This document shows, in pieces, positions 35,968 through 48,975 of a DNA stretch of 64,000 bases; position 1 is the stretch's first letter, and every line of letters begins with the position of its first letter. Source of the DNA: Lyophyllum atratum (Eukaryota > Basidiomycota > Agaricomycetes > Agaricales > Lyophyllaceae). The stretch covers positions 4,030,001 through 4,094,000 of the forward strand of contig JACGCN010000001.1 in the NCBI GenBank assembly GCA_014905825.1, written 5' to 3'. Made by a program: the position numbers and the translations under genes. The notes under the pieces are model-generated. The model ran no database searches. It saw nothing but the letters and a program-made list of their open reading frames with translations, and was not told the origin of the DNA.

Positions 35968-36397
35968 GGCTAGCAAATTTTACGATGGCGTAGTGCTGAC
36001 GGTACCGCCTATGTTGAACGCTCAGCGGAATATGAAATCTTACGCGAGACGATGATGTCATGAACACACGGCATACACAAGAAATTTGTTTCAACGACGC
36101 TGTGAGACTGAGCACGTCGAGCTCCTGGATGGACGAAAGGATAGCATAGCGCTTCGTATTATCCTAGATTTTTGTGAATTTTTGCAAGGACAATTGAGGA
36201 GGAAGGGAGGTTTGGAAGGGAAGGCGTGACTGCATCATCAGGTAGCCGGATCAGGTTGCTTGCACAATCGCCTAAAAGGCATTCCATTCCAACCACAACA
36301 CCCACCTGCTCACCCCTTCCCCTTCCCCCGTGTACCCTATACTTCGCTCTATACCGCTCCTCGCTCCCTCACCCACGATTCTGCACCACGCCGCCCA
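35968..36397. promoter_or_regulatory. Shared promoter region of MCR1 and HOG1
   Basis: Divergent 430-base gap. It has a pyrimidine-rich stretch at 36,300-36,370 just before the HOG1 start, common in fungal promoters. No specific factor site can be called with confidence. Confidence 0.45.
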
Positions 36398-38192
<1,795 letters not shown>

Positions 38193-38928
38193 ATCTCCTT
38201 GACCTCTCCTACGGTCAATGAATTCGAGCCAAACGGACTCCGCACCCCCATTTTCCTGCCCCACTACCACTCCTTTTCTTGGTTCCCTGGCCTACTTCCT
38301 TCCTTCTCCTCGCTTGTGTCCACTGTATCGTTTACTGTAATGCGTCAGGCTCTGTTTCATAGGATGTCTACTTTAGATGCTCTCCTGTTGGATCTCCCAT
38401 CCTCAATCCAGCCAATCAACTCACATCGCTCCACGCCTACCCTGCAGTCTCCCAACCCAAACACACCCGCCGTTGCGATACCAGCTACCAGTCTACCGGC
38501 TCGTCTTCATTATTCTGCTCATTTCTTGATGGTAGTGTAAACGATCCCCCCTCCCCCTTCCGACTTCATTCCTACTCACGACCCCAGGCATCTGTTGTAA
38601 TTTCCTCTCTTTCATTTCCCCACCGCAGTACACGTATCAATGAAAGGATAGCTGCTACCCTCATGTAATCTTTTGACATTTTCCGCCCTTCAGCCCCAGA
38701 ATACACGCTTGGGTTGAATGCCAGTGATCATGGATTTTGCCACCCTCCCACAGGTTCCGAAATTCGCGGGACATCATCGATAGATTGGTACGTACATGTA
38801 GCTGCTGCTTATGGATCCTGAATGGTGGGTATACGGCTGCCTCGGAGACATCCATGAAATACAAAGGTAATAAATAGTGAACCCTCACAACCACCCCCCT
38901 ATGGAACGCTGACAAGACGTTCAAAGAC
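38193..38928. other. Intergenic, no gene seen
   Basis: Convergent gap between HOG1 and the NRPS-like gene. Pyrimidine-rich 3' UTR-like sequence at 38,195-38,600. No exon or RNA gene recognised. Confidence 0.5.
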
Positions 38929-41900
38929 TCAGAGCACACCCATCCTCTGGCCCTCCGCAAACTCGACCGGATAGAGCTTCTTAGTCACAGCGGGGAACAA
39001 GCTGAGCCTTGCGAACCCGCTCCGGATGAGCGGGTCCTCAATCGCCATGAGTTTCTGGATCTTGGGGTTCGGCGCCGCGTGCGCCTTTGCCTTTGCAAGT
39101 GAGTCGGGGTTGGCGAATTGCGGGAGGGGCAAGACGGGCTTGTCGAGCTTGGTGGAGAGGACGTAGGGGATGGTGTACCTGTGGCAGGGGTAGGGTGAGT
39201 ATGGGAGTGTGGGCAGGGTAGGGTAGGGTAGGGGTACGTACCTGTCCTGCTCGATCTTGAGCGTGTTGACGCGGTGGAGCGTTGCGACGAGACGGCCGCC
39301 GGTGAGCTTCATGAGCTGCATACCTATGTTGCATACAACACCGCCCTCGACCATCGGTATATCAATCCACTTGCCCTGGTGGTTCTGCGCCTGCAGCCCC
39401 GCCCTCGACTGGATCAAACAAGTGACAAACGTGGACGGGTCCCGGTGCTCATGCATGCCCTGTACGAACCCGTCCCGCGCCTCCGCCTGGAGCTCCGGGC
39501 TCATGGGGAAGTAGTGCCACAGCGCCGAGTTGAACTCGGTCTTCGGAGGGAAGAAGTCGTCCAGCACGGAGGAGGGGATTTCCAGAAGCTGGGAGATGTG
39601 CTGGTTCAGCGTGAGGTTGAGCGCGTGGTAGCGCTCGAAGAGGGTCTCCATCTTGGTGCGGAAGGTGGGGAGGTGTTCTTCGCGTGGCCATTGGTTAGGA
39701 CCTGCGAGTTTTGTTAGGATGTGCGAGATGGAGGAATATGCGGTGCTTTACCTTCATGCAGGCGCAGCCAGAATGGTACCTCGGCGTCTCCCTTAGCTTC
39801 TGGTGCAGGCATGTCTGCTCCGAAGCGATACGCTTCTGCATATGCCTGTCGACCTCACCTGTGAGCTCATGGGGTGGCGAATTGGAGAGCGAGAGACATA
39901 CCTTATGACCACCGACGATATCGTCTGCCCTAAAGTAGCCTCTCAACGAGTAAGAATTCGTCGTCCCTAGAGATTCCTTCCATTCGAGTGGTTTCGAGAA
40001 CAGGCCTTCCGCCAGCCCGAACAGCTCTTTCTGGAAATCATCCTCGAATCCTGGTACGTTGATGAAGACACCGAAGCCCACGTCCTCCAATGCGAAACGG
40101 AGTTGTTCGAAATACTGTTCGGGGTCGGTCTTGGCAAGAGCGAAATCAATGATAGGCACCTCCTCGAAGTTCTGCTTCTGGCGGGGAGGTCTCTGTTGCA
40201 TAGAGTGTGATGAGCGTTTCGAAAACGCTTGTTCAGCTCGTGACAGGGCTGCTCTAAGCTTATCCGCGAATGATATGACGTGATCCTCGGAGATCATACT
40301 GTAGTGCTCGCCATCTACGTCCACCAGCTCGAAGCCATCCCGGGAAAACTCTTCCCATTTCGAGAGGCGATCTTGTTTAAACTCCTCTCTCGTGCCCATA
40401 GAGGGCAGGGGAATTGCACAGAAAACAGTTAATAGGGCGCCAGGGACGAAGCCATTCGGCTCATAGTTGCGACCAGAGTAACTGATCTGATAAGCAACGC
40501 CTACCCATCGCTTGAAGTCTTCCAGCTTGAGCTGGAGAGTCGAAAGGCGTGCCTGATCGCAATGGTCGAACACCCATCGGATGATCGTCTCAGACGACGG
40601 CGGCTCTGCATCTGAATCTGCTAGCTCTGGATGTTCTCTAAACAGGGCCGCCTTCAATGGCTCGAAGCCGTCGGTCGGAATCAACGCAAGGAACATGCAG
40701 AGGTTGACCAGGACCTCCACCCATACTAGCTCCTTCATCCTGAACTTGATGTGAGGCGGCAGGTTGAAAACGCCCACCCACGCAACCCGTCCCCTTTTCA
40801 CCTGCTCGAGTTGCTTGCCGATTTCGAAGGCCACCGCGCCACCGAAGCTGTACCCCGCGATGTAGTACGGACCATCTGGATAGGCCTTCTGGATAGCGGA
40901 GGCGTAGCAGTCCACCATCTCCTGGAACGAGGCGAAGGGCGTCTGGTCTGCGTCGAAGCCGCGTGCTCGGAGTGCGTACACAGGCCTGTCGTCGACCAAT
41001 TCTCGCGCGAGATTGATGAAGACGAGCACTTCGCCCACACCCGGATGGATGAGGAACAAGGGAGGCTTTGCGCCGGAAGGGTTGAAACACACGAGCGGGT
41101 TATACTCCGATAATGGGGTCGGCACTGCACGGGACGATAGCTGGACTAGATAGTCGGCAAGATCGCCTAGTTCCGGTCGTTGAAGGATTTCGATTGTGGG
41201 TATGTCTGCGATGGAGAGACGCTCCTGCAAGCTCTGTTTGAGTTGCATTAAATGCATGGATGACGCCCCAATGTCGAAGAGGTTCTGGGAGCGTTTCAAA
41301 GATGAGAGCTGTAGGTCGAAAATCGAGGACACAGTGTCGTAGAGTGCCCGCTCTATCGCGTTTGTGGGTGCATGTTCCTCAACCTGACCCTCGTCGTCAG
41401 AAATCACCAAGGATTGTTCGAGGGTCTGGAAATCTCCTTTCAGATAAGCAGCAGCGAGGGTGGAACGTGATATTTTCCCGAGCGCCGTCTTCACGAAGGA
41501 CTTTCGAGGAAGGGGCAGGACGATATGGGGGGCCTGGGAACAGAAGAGCGTGCAGGCATTCTTTATTCCTCGGTTGGTAGCAAAGACATGTCGAAGCTCC
41601 GCCTGGCTCAGAGGTTCTTCGACAACAAGTTGATGTTGGTAGAAAACGCCATATGTTTCTGTATCAGCGTTTGAAAGGCGCATGGGGCAGACATAAACGA
41701 AGGATTTCATCAAGCCATCGATCTTGAGGTCCTCCAGATAATTCTCGATGTCCACAGTGGGGTGCTTGACGCCATTGATGTTGATGCAATCCTTGTCCCT
41801 TCCCATGAGGTGCAAATTACCCTCCTTATCAAGAAGCGCTGTGTCGCCTGTAATAAACCATCCATCGCTGAAGGAATCGGCTGTAGCGCGAGCGTTGCTG

Positions 41901-43277
41901 AAATATTCGCGGAAGATCGTAGGTCCCTTCAGCTGCAGCTGGCCTTCTTGCATTGGGTCGCATGCACGACCAGTAGCTGGGTCCACGGTGCGAACAGTTG
42001 TGCCGTCGCAGCATTTTCCTAGTGAAAGATATTTCGTATCTCCGAAGTCTTTAGCGTCACGAGGGACCGGACGCGTGTCATAAATGCATCCAGCCTATGA
42101 AAAAGACAAATCTCTTGTCAGTAAGATCATCAGAAGAACAGGAGAGGACGTACGCCGGTTTCAGTCATGCCGAAGCCACCCCTGAGGACATTCCTAGGCG
42201 CGCCAAGGCTCTCCAGTATATCTGTGAATTCCACCGCAGTCTTAATTGGTACTGATTCGCCTCCAGATATGAAGGCCCGAACGGAGGATAGATCAATGGC
42301 ACTTGCTTCGTAGGGGCTGGCTGCCACATCTCGGCAAATTTGCGCGAGAAGGAAGTTTGGGCTGAATGTATATGATATCTTGAGCCTGCTGCACCAATCT
42401 AGTAGATTGCGTGGCTTTCGTATGATAGCGCTAGGAGAAACATGATATTGACTTCGATAGAAAGTTAGTCTTTAACCTGGTAAGCGACGTTTGCCTTGTA
42501 ATCTCACCTCGAATCCGCTCTGAGCGCCTGGAGATGAACTTCGGAGACACAGGCGACGTGATCAAAGGCTATCCAATTCAAAAAGCGAGATGATGACGTG
42601 GTTTTATGATGTTTTATTTTGCCCTGGACACAAGACAGAAGGTTGGAATGGCGTAGCCCTACGGCCTTCGAGTTCCCGGTCGAGCCAGACGTAAGCATAA
42701 AACAAACGATATCGTCACCGCTGGGCTGCTTATGCGGGAAGACTTCGGGATAAGCAGCTTGATTTGTGACGACTGCATTGAGCTGAGATACAGATATTGA
42801 CTTAAAGCTTGGAACGAGTTCGACAACAGTGCGGACGACGTCATCTTCGGCTATAATGGTCGGCTGATTGAATAGCTCCTGGAGGTGTTCAAAGAATAAC
42901 GTTCGCCGGCTCTGGTCGGGGTGTAATGGGGGTATTGGACAAACAGGGATCCCAGCTGAAAATAGAATTACTTGGCTCAATGAACGCGACAACGATGGGA
43001 GAGAGGTATTTCACTTGCCAAGGCAGCATGCCCAAAACGTCCGGATGTGGCTTTCATGGTCAGAAAAACTTGTTATCACGATGTCCGTTCCGTCTGTTCT
43101 GAGGCCGGCAGAGATGAGACGTTGTGCGTATTCTTGAGAATCCTTCAAGAGCTGAGCATATGACAGTGACAGTGAAATGTTTCCGTCGGCATCGAGAAAG
43201 CCGAGCTCTGCAGTCGACGCGTGGCTGCGCGCCAGGAGAAGCTCTGGGAGGGTGGAGAATAATTCTGGAGAAGCCAT
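38929..43277 (-). CDS. NRPS-like enzyme: adenylation-carrier-thioesterase-2OG/Fe(II) oxygenase
   Basis: About eight exons, roughly 1,300 residues. Start MASPELFSTLPELL at 43,277. The adenylation domain has MLTSGSTGNSKAVGLRHSN (A3), GGFGMTETG (A5), WFITGDTALLDKEG, GRDKDCININGVKH (A8) and the A10 Lys in VKTALGKISRS. The carrier has the pantetheine Ser in NLFDIGASSMHLMQL. The thioesterase has PLFLIHPGVGEV, nucleophile GYSFGG and His in DVDGEHYSM. With no stop or intron, the frame runs on through SRAEQAFSKRSSHSMQQRPP into an isopenicillin-N-synthase-like oxygenase. That part has VPIIDFALAKTDPEQYFEQL, the HxD pair in MHEHRDPSTF, distal His in ATLHRVN and RYTIPYV for 2-oxoglutarate. It lacks condensation and reductase domains. 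A-T-TE enzymes condense aryl keto acids in known cases; the substrate here is unknown. An alternative is two genes, the second starting at the internal MQQRPP. Confidence 0.87.
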
Positions 43278-44152
43278 TGGGCAAGATGAACATTTCAACG
43301 CGACAAGTCTCGTTATATGTGATTGGAATAGCTGTGTTACTGTATTCTTTGCGGCATTATCACGTTTATCGAATGAACCGAGCTGTGGCATCAAAGTGGC
43401 AGGACTTTGAAGGTTGGTAGATCGGGAGAGTTTCAGGAATGTGATATTAGACCATACGATACCGCAAGTATTGTTGACTCCATGTAGTAGGCACTGGTTA
43501 TTTCGGATAACCATATCCATTTGGTTGCGATCGTCTGATCCTGCATGACAGGACATGGCTAACTGTCATCTGACGCCCATGATTGTATCTTGCCATTGGG
43601 ATATCCCTGGATATCCGTGACCAGAAAAGAACGGATCTCGGGCGATCTCCTTAGGTTTGTTAAGATGGTCGGGTCGGGATTTATGCGCATGATGGAGAGG
43701 GTGATGGTTGCGTGGAACTTGGTGCCTCGAGAAACCAGTTGGCTTGCTTTGCAAACAACATCAAACTGAAATGGGCCCAGTTAGGGCACGCCACACCCGT
43801 CACGGTCACTCACTTATTACGTCGCTCGCAGCCAACGCTCTTCCGAGTCGCTGCGCATAATGATATATATACCGCGCCTTGCATACGCGGGGATAGCTAG
43901 GTTGTTCACCGCTGTCGTCGGTTCACTAAAGCCGCCGATTGTTGCCTAGCGCTATCTTGTCTGTCAATGCAATGGTATGGGTCCGTTAACATCATGATCA
44001 CTGAACGGAAGGTTATACGGCTTGACAGAAACTTGATACCTTGCAGAACTCGGCTTCTTTTTGATCTGATCGTCAATAGATATAACAATTCCGGGCCCAG
44101 ACGGCAGAATCATCCAACTCGCCCCCAACCTCCTCACTTCTCACACTCAACC
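43278..44152. promoter_or_regulatory. Bidirectional promoter region of the biosynthetic locus
   Basis: 875 bases between the divergent NRPS-like and hemerythrin-like genes. It should carry both promoters. A TATA-like TGATATATATACC lies at 43,860-43,872, about 280 bases before the hemerythrin-like start. I do not call factor sites. Confidence 0.5.
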
Positions 44153-45085
44153 ATGGCCACTCCTACCGACCCATACGAGCTTTTGGCCTACAACATGATC
44201 AATGGTGTGTTCTACCACATTTAGCATGAGTATCACTGGGTTCTCATATCTCGAACAGCTCACGACACGTTCAAGCTTGGTTATGATATTATCTTGTCGC
44301 ATCTCGAGTCACCGCCTCAAGCTGACCTCCAAAACTTTCTTGGGTATTGTGAAGCTTGGGCGCTGTCAATTGAATCACACCATGCCAGCGAAGTAAGTCT
44401 CGTACACTTACCTTGTTGTAAACCAACACTGATACAACATCATCTAGGAAGAGGTCGTATTCCCGTTTCTGAATGAGAGGATGGACTTTTCTGGAGAGGC
44501 AGAGCAGCATGGGGTCATCCACGAAAGTCTCGGGAAAATTCTGGCTACGATCCTTGAATCAAAAGCTGACTCGTCCAAGTTCGATGGAGCGAAACTGAGG
44601 GAGGCAATGGTGGCATTCAAGGACCCTTTGGTTTGTTGCTATCTCACTTGTTTTGAAATGCATTTCTCATTCGTATCTTAGTACACTCATTTAGATGAAG
44701 AGGTCGAGCACATTTCAGCCTCCAAATTGAAAGAAGCACAATTCCCGGAACAGGACATCGTCGCCATGATTAAGAAGCTTGAGTCGTACGCCAAGTCGCA
44801 CGGAGATCCTTTCTTGCTGGTCCCATTCATGCGAAGGTCAGTGTTCGTGACTCTTACGTCGCGTGAAGTCTGCTAATCTTCAATGAGTAGCCACACACCA
44901 GCAGCAATCAAGGATGTTTGGCCACCGATGCCCTGGGTTTTGAGGAAGCTGGTCGTGCCATATATGTTGGCCAAGAGGCACTCCGGGTATGTTAATATCA
45001 CAGACTCCATGCCCCTCAAGAAACTACTGACAGTGATATCTCGGTTCGCAGGTATTGGAAATACTCTCCTTACGCCATGGCTTGA
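44153..45085 (+). CDS. Hemerythrin-like (HHE domain) protein
   Basis: Four-helix-bundle protein that should bind a di-iron centre through His/Glu/Asp. Start MATPTDPYELLAYNMIN splices over a 54-nt intron to AHDTFKLGYDIILSHLES. The metal-ligand pattern is complete: first His in AHDTF, the HHxxE motif in IESHHASEEEVVFPFL, His residues in EQHGVIHESL, and the final His-x-x-x-Glu in YTHLDEEVEHI. Further exons give AQFPEQDIVAMIKKLESYAK and HTPAAIKDVWPPMPW, ending KYSPYAMA at TGA 45,083-45,085. Length is about 230 residues, usual for fungal members. Fungal HHE proteins are mostly unstudied; oxygen or iron handling and oxidation in secondary metabolism are possible. It is divergent from the NRPS-like oxygenase enzyme and upstream of the methyltransferase. 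Confidence 0.88.
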
Positions 45086-45800
45086 GTCTGACTTGATGCT
45101 TTTTCTCGTGATGTTGATCGAATCTTTGATCGTCAGTTACTGTCACCAGCGACCGATCGCAATATACCTCTCTTCATTCACATACCTGCACCTCTAAGGC
45201 TATGGCATAGCTGTGCTACCCCACGCTTTCTTGTACAATAAATCTTCTTGGTTCCCGTAGAAAGCTTCCGCGAGTAGGCATGGCATAGCTAGTGCATAGC
45301 TGCGCTGCCTCACACTTTCCTTGTAAGCATAGTATGAATGTACTCGGCTGTTTAAGCCAGAAGCGTCTGTGAGTTGTGTGAGGTTGTGTGTCGCATATCT
45401 TGTGATAATAATATCATTCATCCTCGATTGATCCGATCACGTCGCAGGATCTCACATGATGCCATAGGATACCACAGCGCAACCACAGCGAACAGGAAGT
45501 GTCACCCAACAAACATGCGCTGATATGCGGAAATGGGTCCAGTGAGGTCCAGTGGATGCAAATCGCCTGGTCGGCCGCTGGGTTGCATACCCGCAGCATG
45601 TGAACCTGTCAACATCTGGCGATCGTCATCACTTCGATTTCAACCTGTAATCTAGTGATCAAATTCGAGATTCCCTGGAGGCGGTGCCCAAAGTACCTCA
45701 AGCTTCATAACCATCCAAACTCCTAGCAGGTACTGCCAGCGTTTCTGCCGCAGACTCTCGATAAACTGCTCGAGGATTCCCGTCAGGCAAGTCCTTCAAC
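45086..45800. other. Intergenic with imperfect direct repeat
   Basis: About 715 bases. Two related segments, about 45,203-45,243 and 45,293-45,333, share GCATAGCT followed by GCTxCCxCACxCTTTCxTTGTA. No gene seen. The distal part is the promoter of the O-methyltransferase. Confidence 0.5.
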
Positions 45801-47318
45801 ATGACGACCAACCGATCCACCATTACACCAGTCACCATCGCGGAGCAACTATTACAGCTCACAAAGGCGAACTTCGATACTTCTAGTCCCCAGAATGACC
45901 CTTTGGCCCAGTACAACGCTAAAATACGCGTCCAGGACCTTTGCGATCAGCTTTTACAGTCAGTGCTGGGGCGTCTCGAATATACCATCTTACTCGCTGG
46001 TGAGTTCATCCTTTTTGACGTCACGATATTTCAGTTCTTCATTATCAATACAGAGTCTTGCCAGGAAAGTTCAGCTCTAGGTTTTGTCACCACACTGGGC
46101 GTCCCAGATATCATTGGAGATGAAACGATGACCGTCACTCAATTGAGTGAAGCCTCTGGCGCCGACCCACGTTTCTTGAGTAAGTACATCGGTCGAGGCA
46201 GCTCATGTTAATATATTTAATATACCTGCTTGCAGGTACCGCGATGAGCTGTCTTACGAAGCACCGTTACTTCGAAGAGGTCGGCGGCTTTGGCACTGAT
46301 GTCTATAGGAATAACGACTCCTCTGATATACTGCGAGAAGGCCATTCAGACAGTGTGAAAGATGCTGTCGGACTCATGTATTTGTTCATTCTTAGACATT
46401 GATCCCGACCTGACCGCAATATCTCCAGCTGCGACGAAGGCTTCAAAGCAACTTCGTATCTACTCGAAGCCTCCAAAGCCCCTTCGACTGGGGGAAAGAG
46501 AGTTCCAGCTGTGAACCTTGCTTTTGGCTTCGATAAATCCGTTTTTGAGTGGATGTCTGACAATGCATGGCGCGGGCGTCGTATGGGAAAGGCCATGCAA
46601 CAACTTCATCGGATGGCTAATGGAAATGTTATCTCTGGTAGGTTGTAAGTCCCGACGACCAGCCTCCAGCTTACCCTGTTGGTCACAGATTACCCTTGGA
46701 ACCAGCTCGTGTCGCCTATAGTCGATATCGGTGGTGGAATTGGTTCGTTGGAGCTCGCCCTATTGAAGCAAGAGGAGAACGCAGCTCTCAAGTTTACCAT
46801 CTTCGACATACCGAAAACGATTGAGGACGCCAAGAAAGTAAGGGATCTGACATATGCATCCCTGAGCCCATAAAACTCAATCGTGCGTCTTTCAGACCTG
46901 GATGACGCAGCCGGACGCTGCGTCCTCTCGCGTATCATTCACCCCTGGAAACTTTTTGGCCACCTCCCTTGACCAATCGCGCATCCCTTGCGGTCAGCCG
47001 ACGTATCTAATTCGTCATGTCCTCCATGATTGGACCGACGATCAGGTGTTGACAATTCTAACGAACGTTCGTCAAGCCATGGTAGCGAGCCCCGGTCCAG
47101 ATCCTAACGCAAAGCTTATCGTCTGTGAAATGTTACTTCGTGATTCGAGCTCACGTTTCGTGCGGACTACTAGCATGCAACTCATGGCCCTCAATAACGG
47201 CGTCACTCGGACAGAGGCGCAGATGGTGAAACTTGTCGAAAAGAGCGGCTTCAAAATAAGTAGGATACATCATATGAGGGCGGTTGACTCTATTATCGAG
47301 GCTATTCTTGGCAATTGA
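45801..47318 (+). CDS. SAM-dependent O-methyltransferase, fungal secondary-metabolism type
   Basis: Transfers methyl from SAM to a hydroxyl of a small molecule. About six exons, roughly 430 residues. Start MTTNRSTITPVTIAEQLLQL; the N-terminal dimerisation-like helices include DPLAQYNAKIRVQDLCDQLL. An intron joins DPRFLS to TAMSCLTKHRYFEEVGGFG. The central region is FDKSVFEWMSDNAW. The SAM-binding motif I is PIVDIGGGIGSLELALLK, followed by FTIFDIPKTIEDAKK. The catalytic His lies in IRHVLHDWTDDQVLTIL, and the tail LIVCEMLLRDSS to IIEAILGN matches plant/fungal O-methyltransferase family 2. All catalytic elements are intact. Position next to the NRPS-like and hemerythrin-like genes suggests tailoring of the same product; this is inference. 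Confidence 0.9.
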
Positions 47319-48975
47319 CCCAGCTGGTTTGCCTCTCTTGGTCGTTACGAATCCATGAACTCTCCGCGTAATATGATCCAGTAAATAAAATTACAGGTAC
47401 CAAGCTAATGAAGAGGGATTAACCAGGATTAACCGTCACCCGCCAGAGGAGAGCACGTTTGCGAATAACGGCACGCTTAATCGGTGAAAGCAGGGCTGTA
47501 CGATCTGGTTGGCGCGTGCTCGACAGCCCTGAAGAATATCAGTCGTCATATCAATCATCTGCTCACCTCTGCTCACATGTTTTTGGTACCCTGGTACGCC
47601 ATTCGTAGCAGCTGACCTTCCCAACCCACATTCGTGGTAAACCAGTGAGGTTACGCATCGAAGTAGGCGACTTACTGGGGGTAAGATAGGATCCAAATAT
47701 CTATCCATATCAGCAGCCAATCCCTGTAAAAATAAAACCAATCACGCTGCCAAAAATATATCTACGTTCACCTACAGATCTTGTCATATGTATGCTGAAG
47801 TTGCTCAGATGGCTATATATAGCTGCATCAACTTCACCAAGTTCGCAACTATTCGCAAGTCTTTTCCATCTGGCATCAGCTTCTATTTTGTCGGTACCTT
47901 AGCTGGGATCACCAGGGATCACCAAGGATCACCCTGGTCAATGATCGTCCAGGGACCAGAAACCGTTTTTATTTTGGTAAATATCCGGCAAGTCGGGAAT
48001 TTTCTAGAGTTGTCTCAGGTCTGCTACCAGAAAACATTTCGAGAGTTCGTTCGGCATGACCAGGTGCATTGCGCAAGTGACTCGGTGATTTGGAGTCTAG
48101 ACCGTCAATTTTGACAGGCGCGCGACGGGGAGTTGCAACATCGTAAGAAGACCTGTGCACATCAATCAACGCTGGTCAACGTAGCATTGGATTTACTACT
48201 ACTCCCATCATTCGTATCTTGACAGTCGCTGAATAGATAAACATTCTTCTTGGTCCATGGGTAAAGCTGTTGTAAGCGGGAGCACTAGGTTTCGAGCCTT
48301 AGGCGCATCCGAAGCTAATAGGGTGCTCTGCCCCATCATTTGTTTGTTGACGGTCGCTGATTAGATCTTTTTCTTCTTCTTCTTCTTCTACTGAAAGTCC
48401 ATGGGCAAAGCCCATGGTTGCGAGGAATCAACAGGAGCGTCCGAAATGCGGACGTATGGCAAACTGTGAAGTTTCGGGACCTGAAACCGCCAGGCGGTAT
48501 TCGGCTCTTGCCAACAAGCAGTCAACTTTGCTCAACCCGGGGGAGCGCTTTGCCGCGATTCATCGCTCCCGCCTTGCAGCTCGAAACTTGTATGTGATGA
48601 GTCGTAATTATCGGATCCACGAATGATTATATTTAGCCATGTTTCCAGGTCCTAATCATGATTCAACCAGGACCATGTGCTTCCGTACACGATATGGCGA
48701 TCATGACTCTCTTCCTGGGGCTACACTGTACTTCACATCAATTTCGCTCGGATGGATGAACTCACTCCATCAATTGATTAGAGCATTCGTGCTCGGCCAG
48801 CTGACCAGATGTAGATGAGATACAAACGCCATCAACGACACTGCCTGATCAAGGCGAAGGAGCTAGCATGGCTCCTTCTTAATAGACAGGCAATGCTCAA
48901 TTTTGCACAGCTCTCCCCCCGGTTTTCTTCTCTTCGTTCATTCCCCCTCTTTCTCCTTCTACGGTTCAAAGGATA
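47319..48975. other. Long intergenic stretch, repeat-rich, no gene seen
   Basis: About 1.65 kb between the O-methyltransferase and the membrane protein. Small open frames (for example 48,414-48,626) lack supporting structure. It contains the diverged duplication listed separately at 48,208-48,452, a TTC microsatellite near 48,370-48,390, and a short GGATCACC triplication at about 47,908-47,935. It marks the right border of the putative biosynthetic locus. Confidence 0.5.
48208..48452 (+). repeat. Diverged tandem duplication, about 110-bp units
   Basis: Unit 1 (about 48,208-48,317) and unit 2 (about 48,338-48,452) share an ordered series of landmarks. These are CATCATT, TTGACxGTCGCTGA, TAGAT, TTCTTCTT, GTCCATGGG with AAAGC, and GGAGC to GCxTCCGAA. 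Unit 2 carries an expanded TTC run. It could be an old tandem duplication or two copies of a short dispersed element; no coding or terminal inverted repeat is visible. Confidence 0.6.

Noticed and set aside
48414..48626. 70-residue frame in the long intergenic gap
   Set aside because: Begins inside a repeat unit and shows no conserved pattern.
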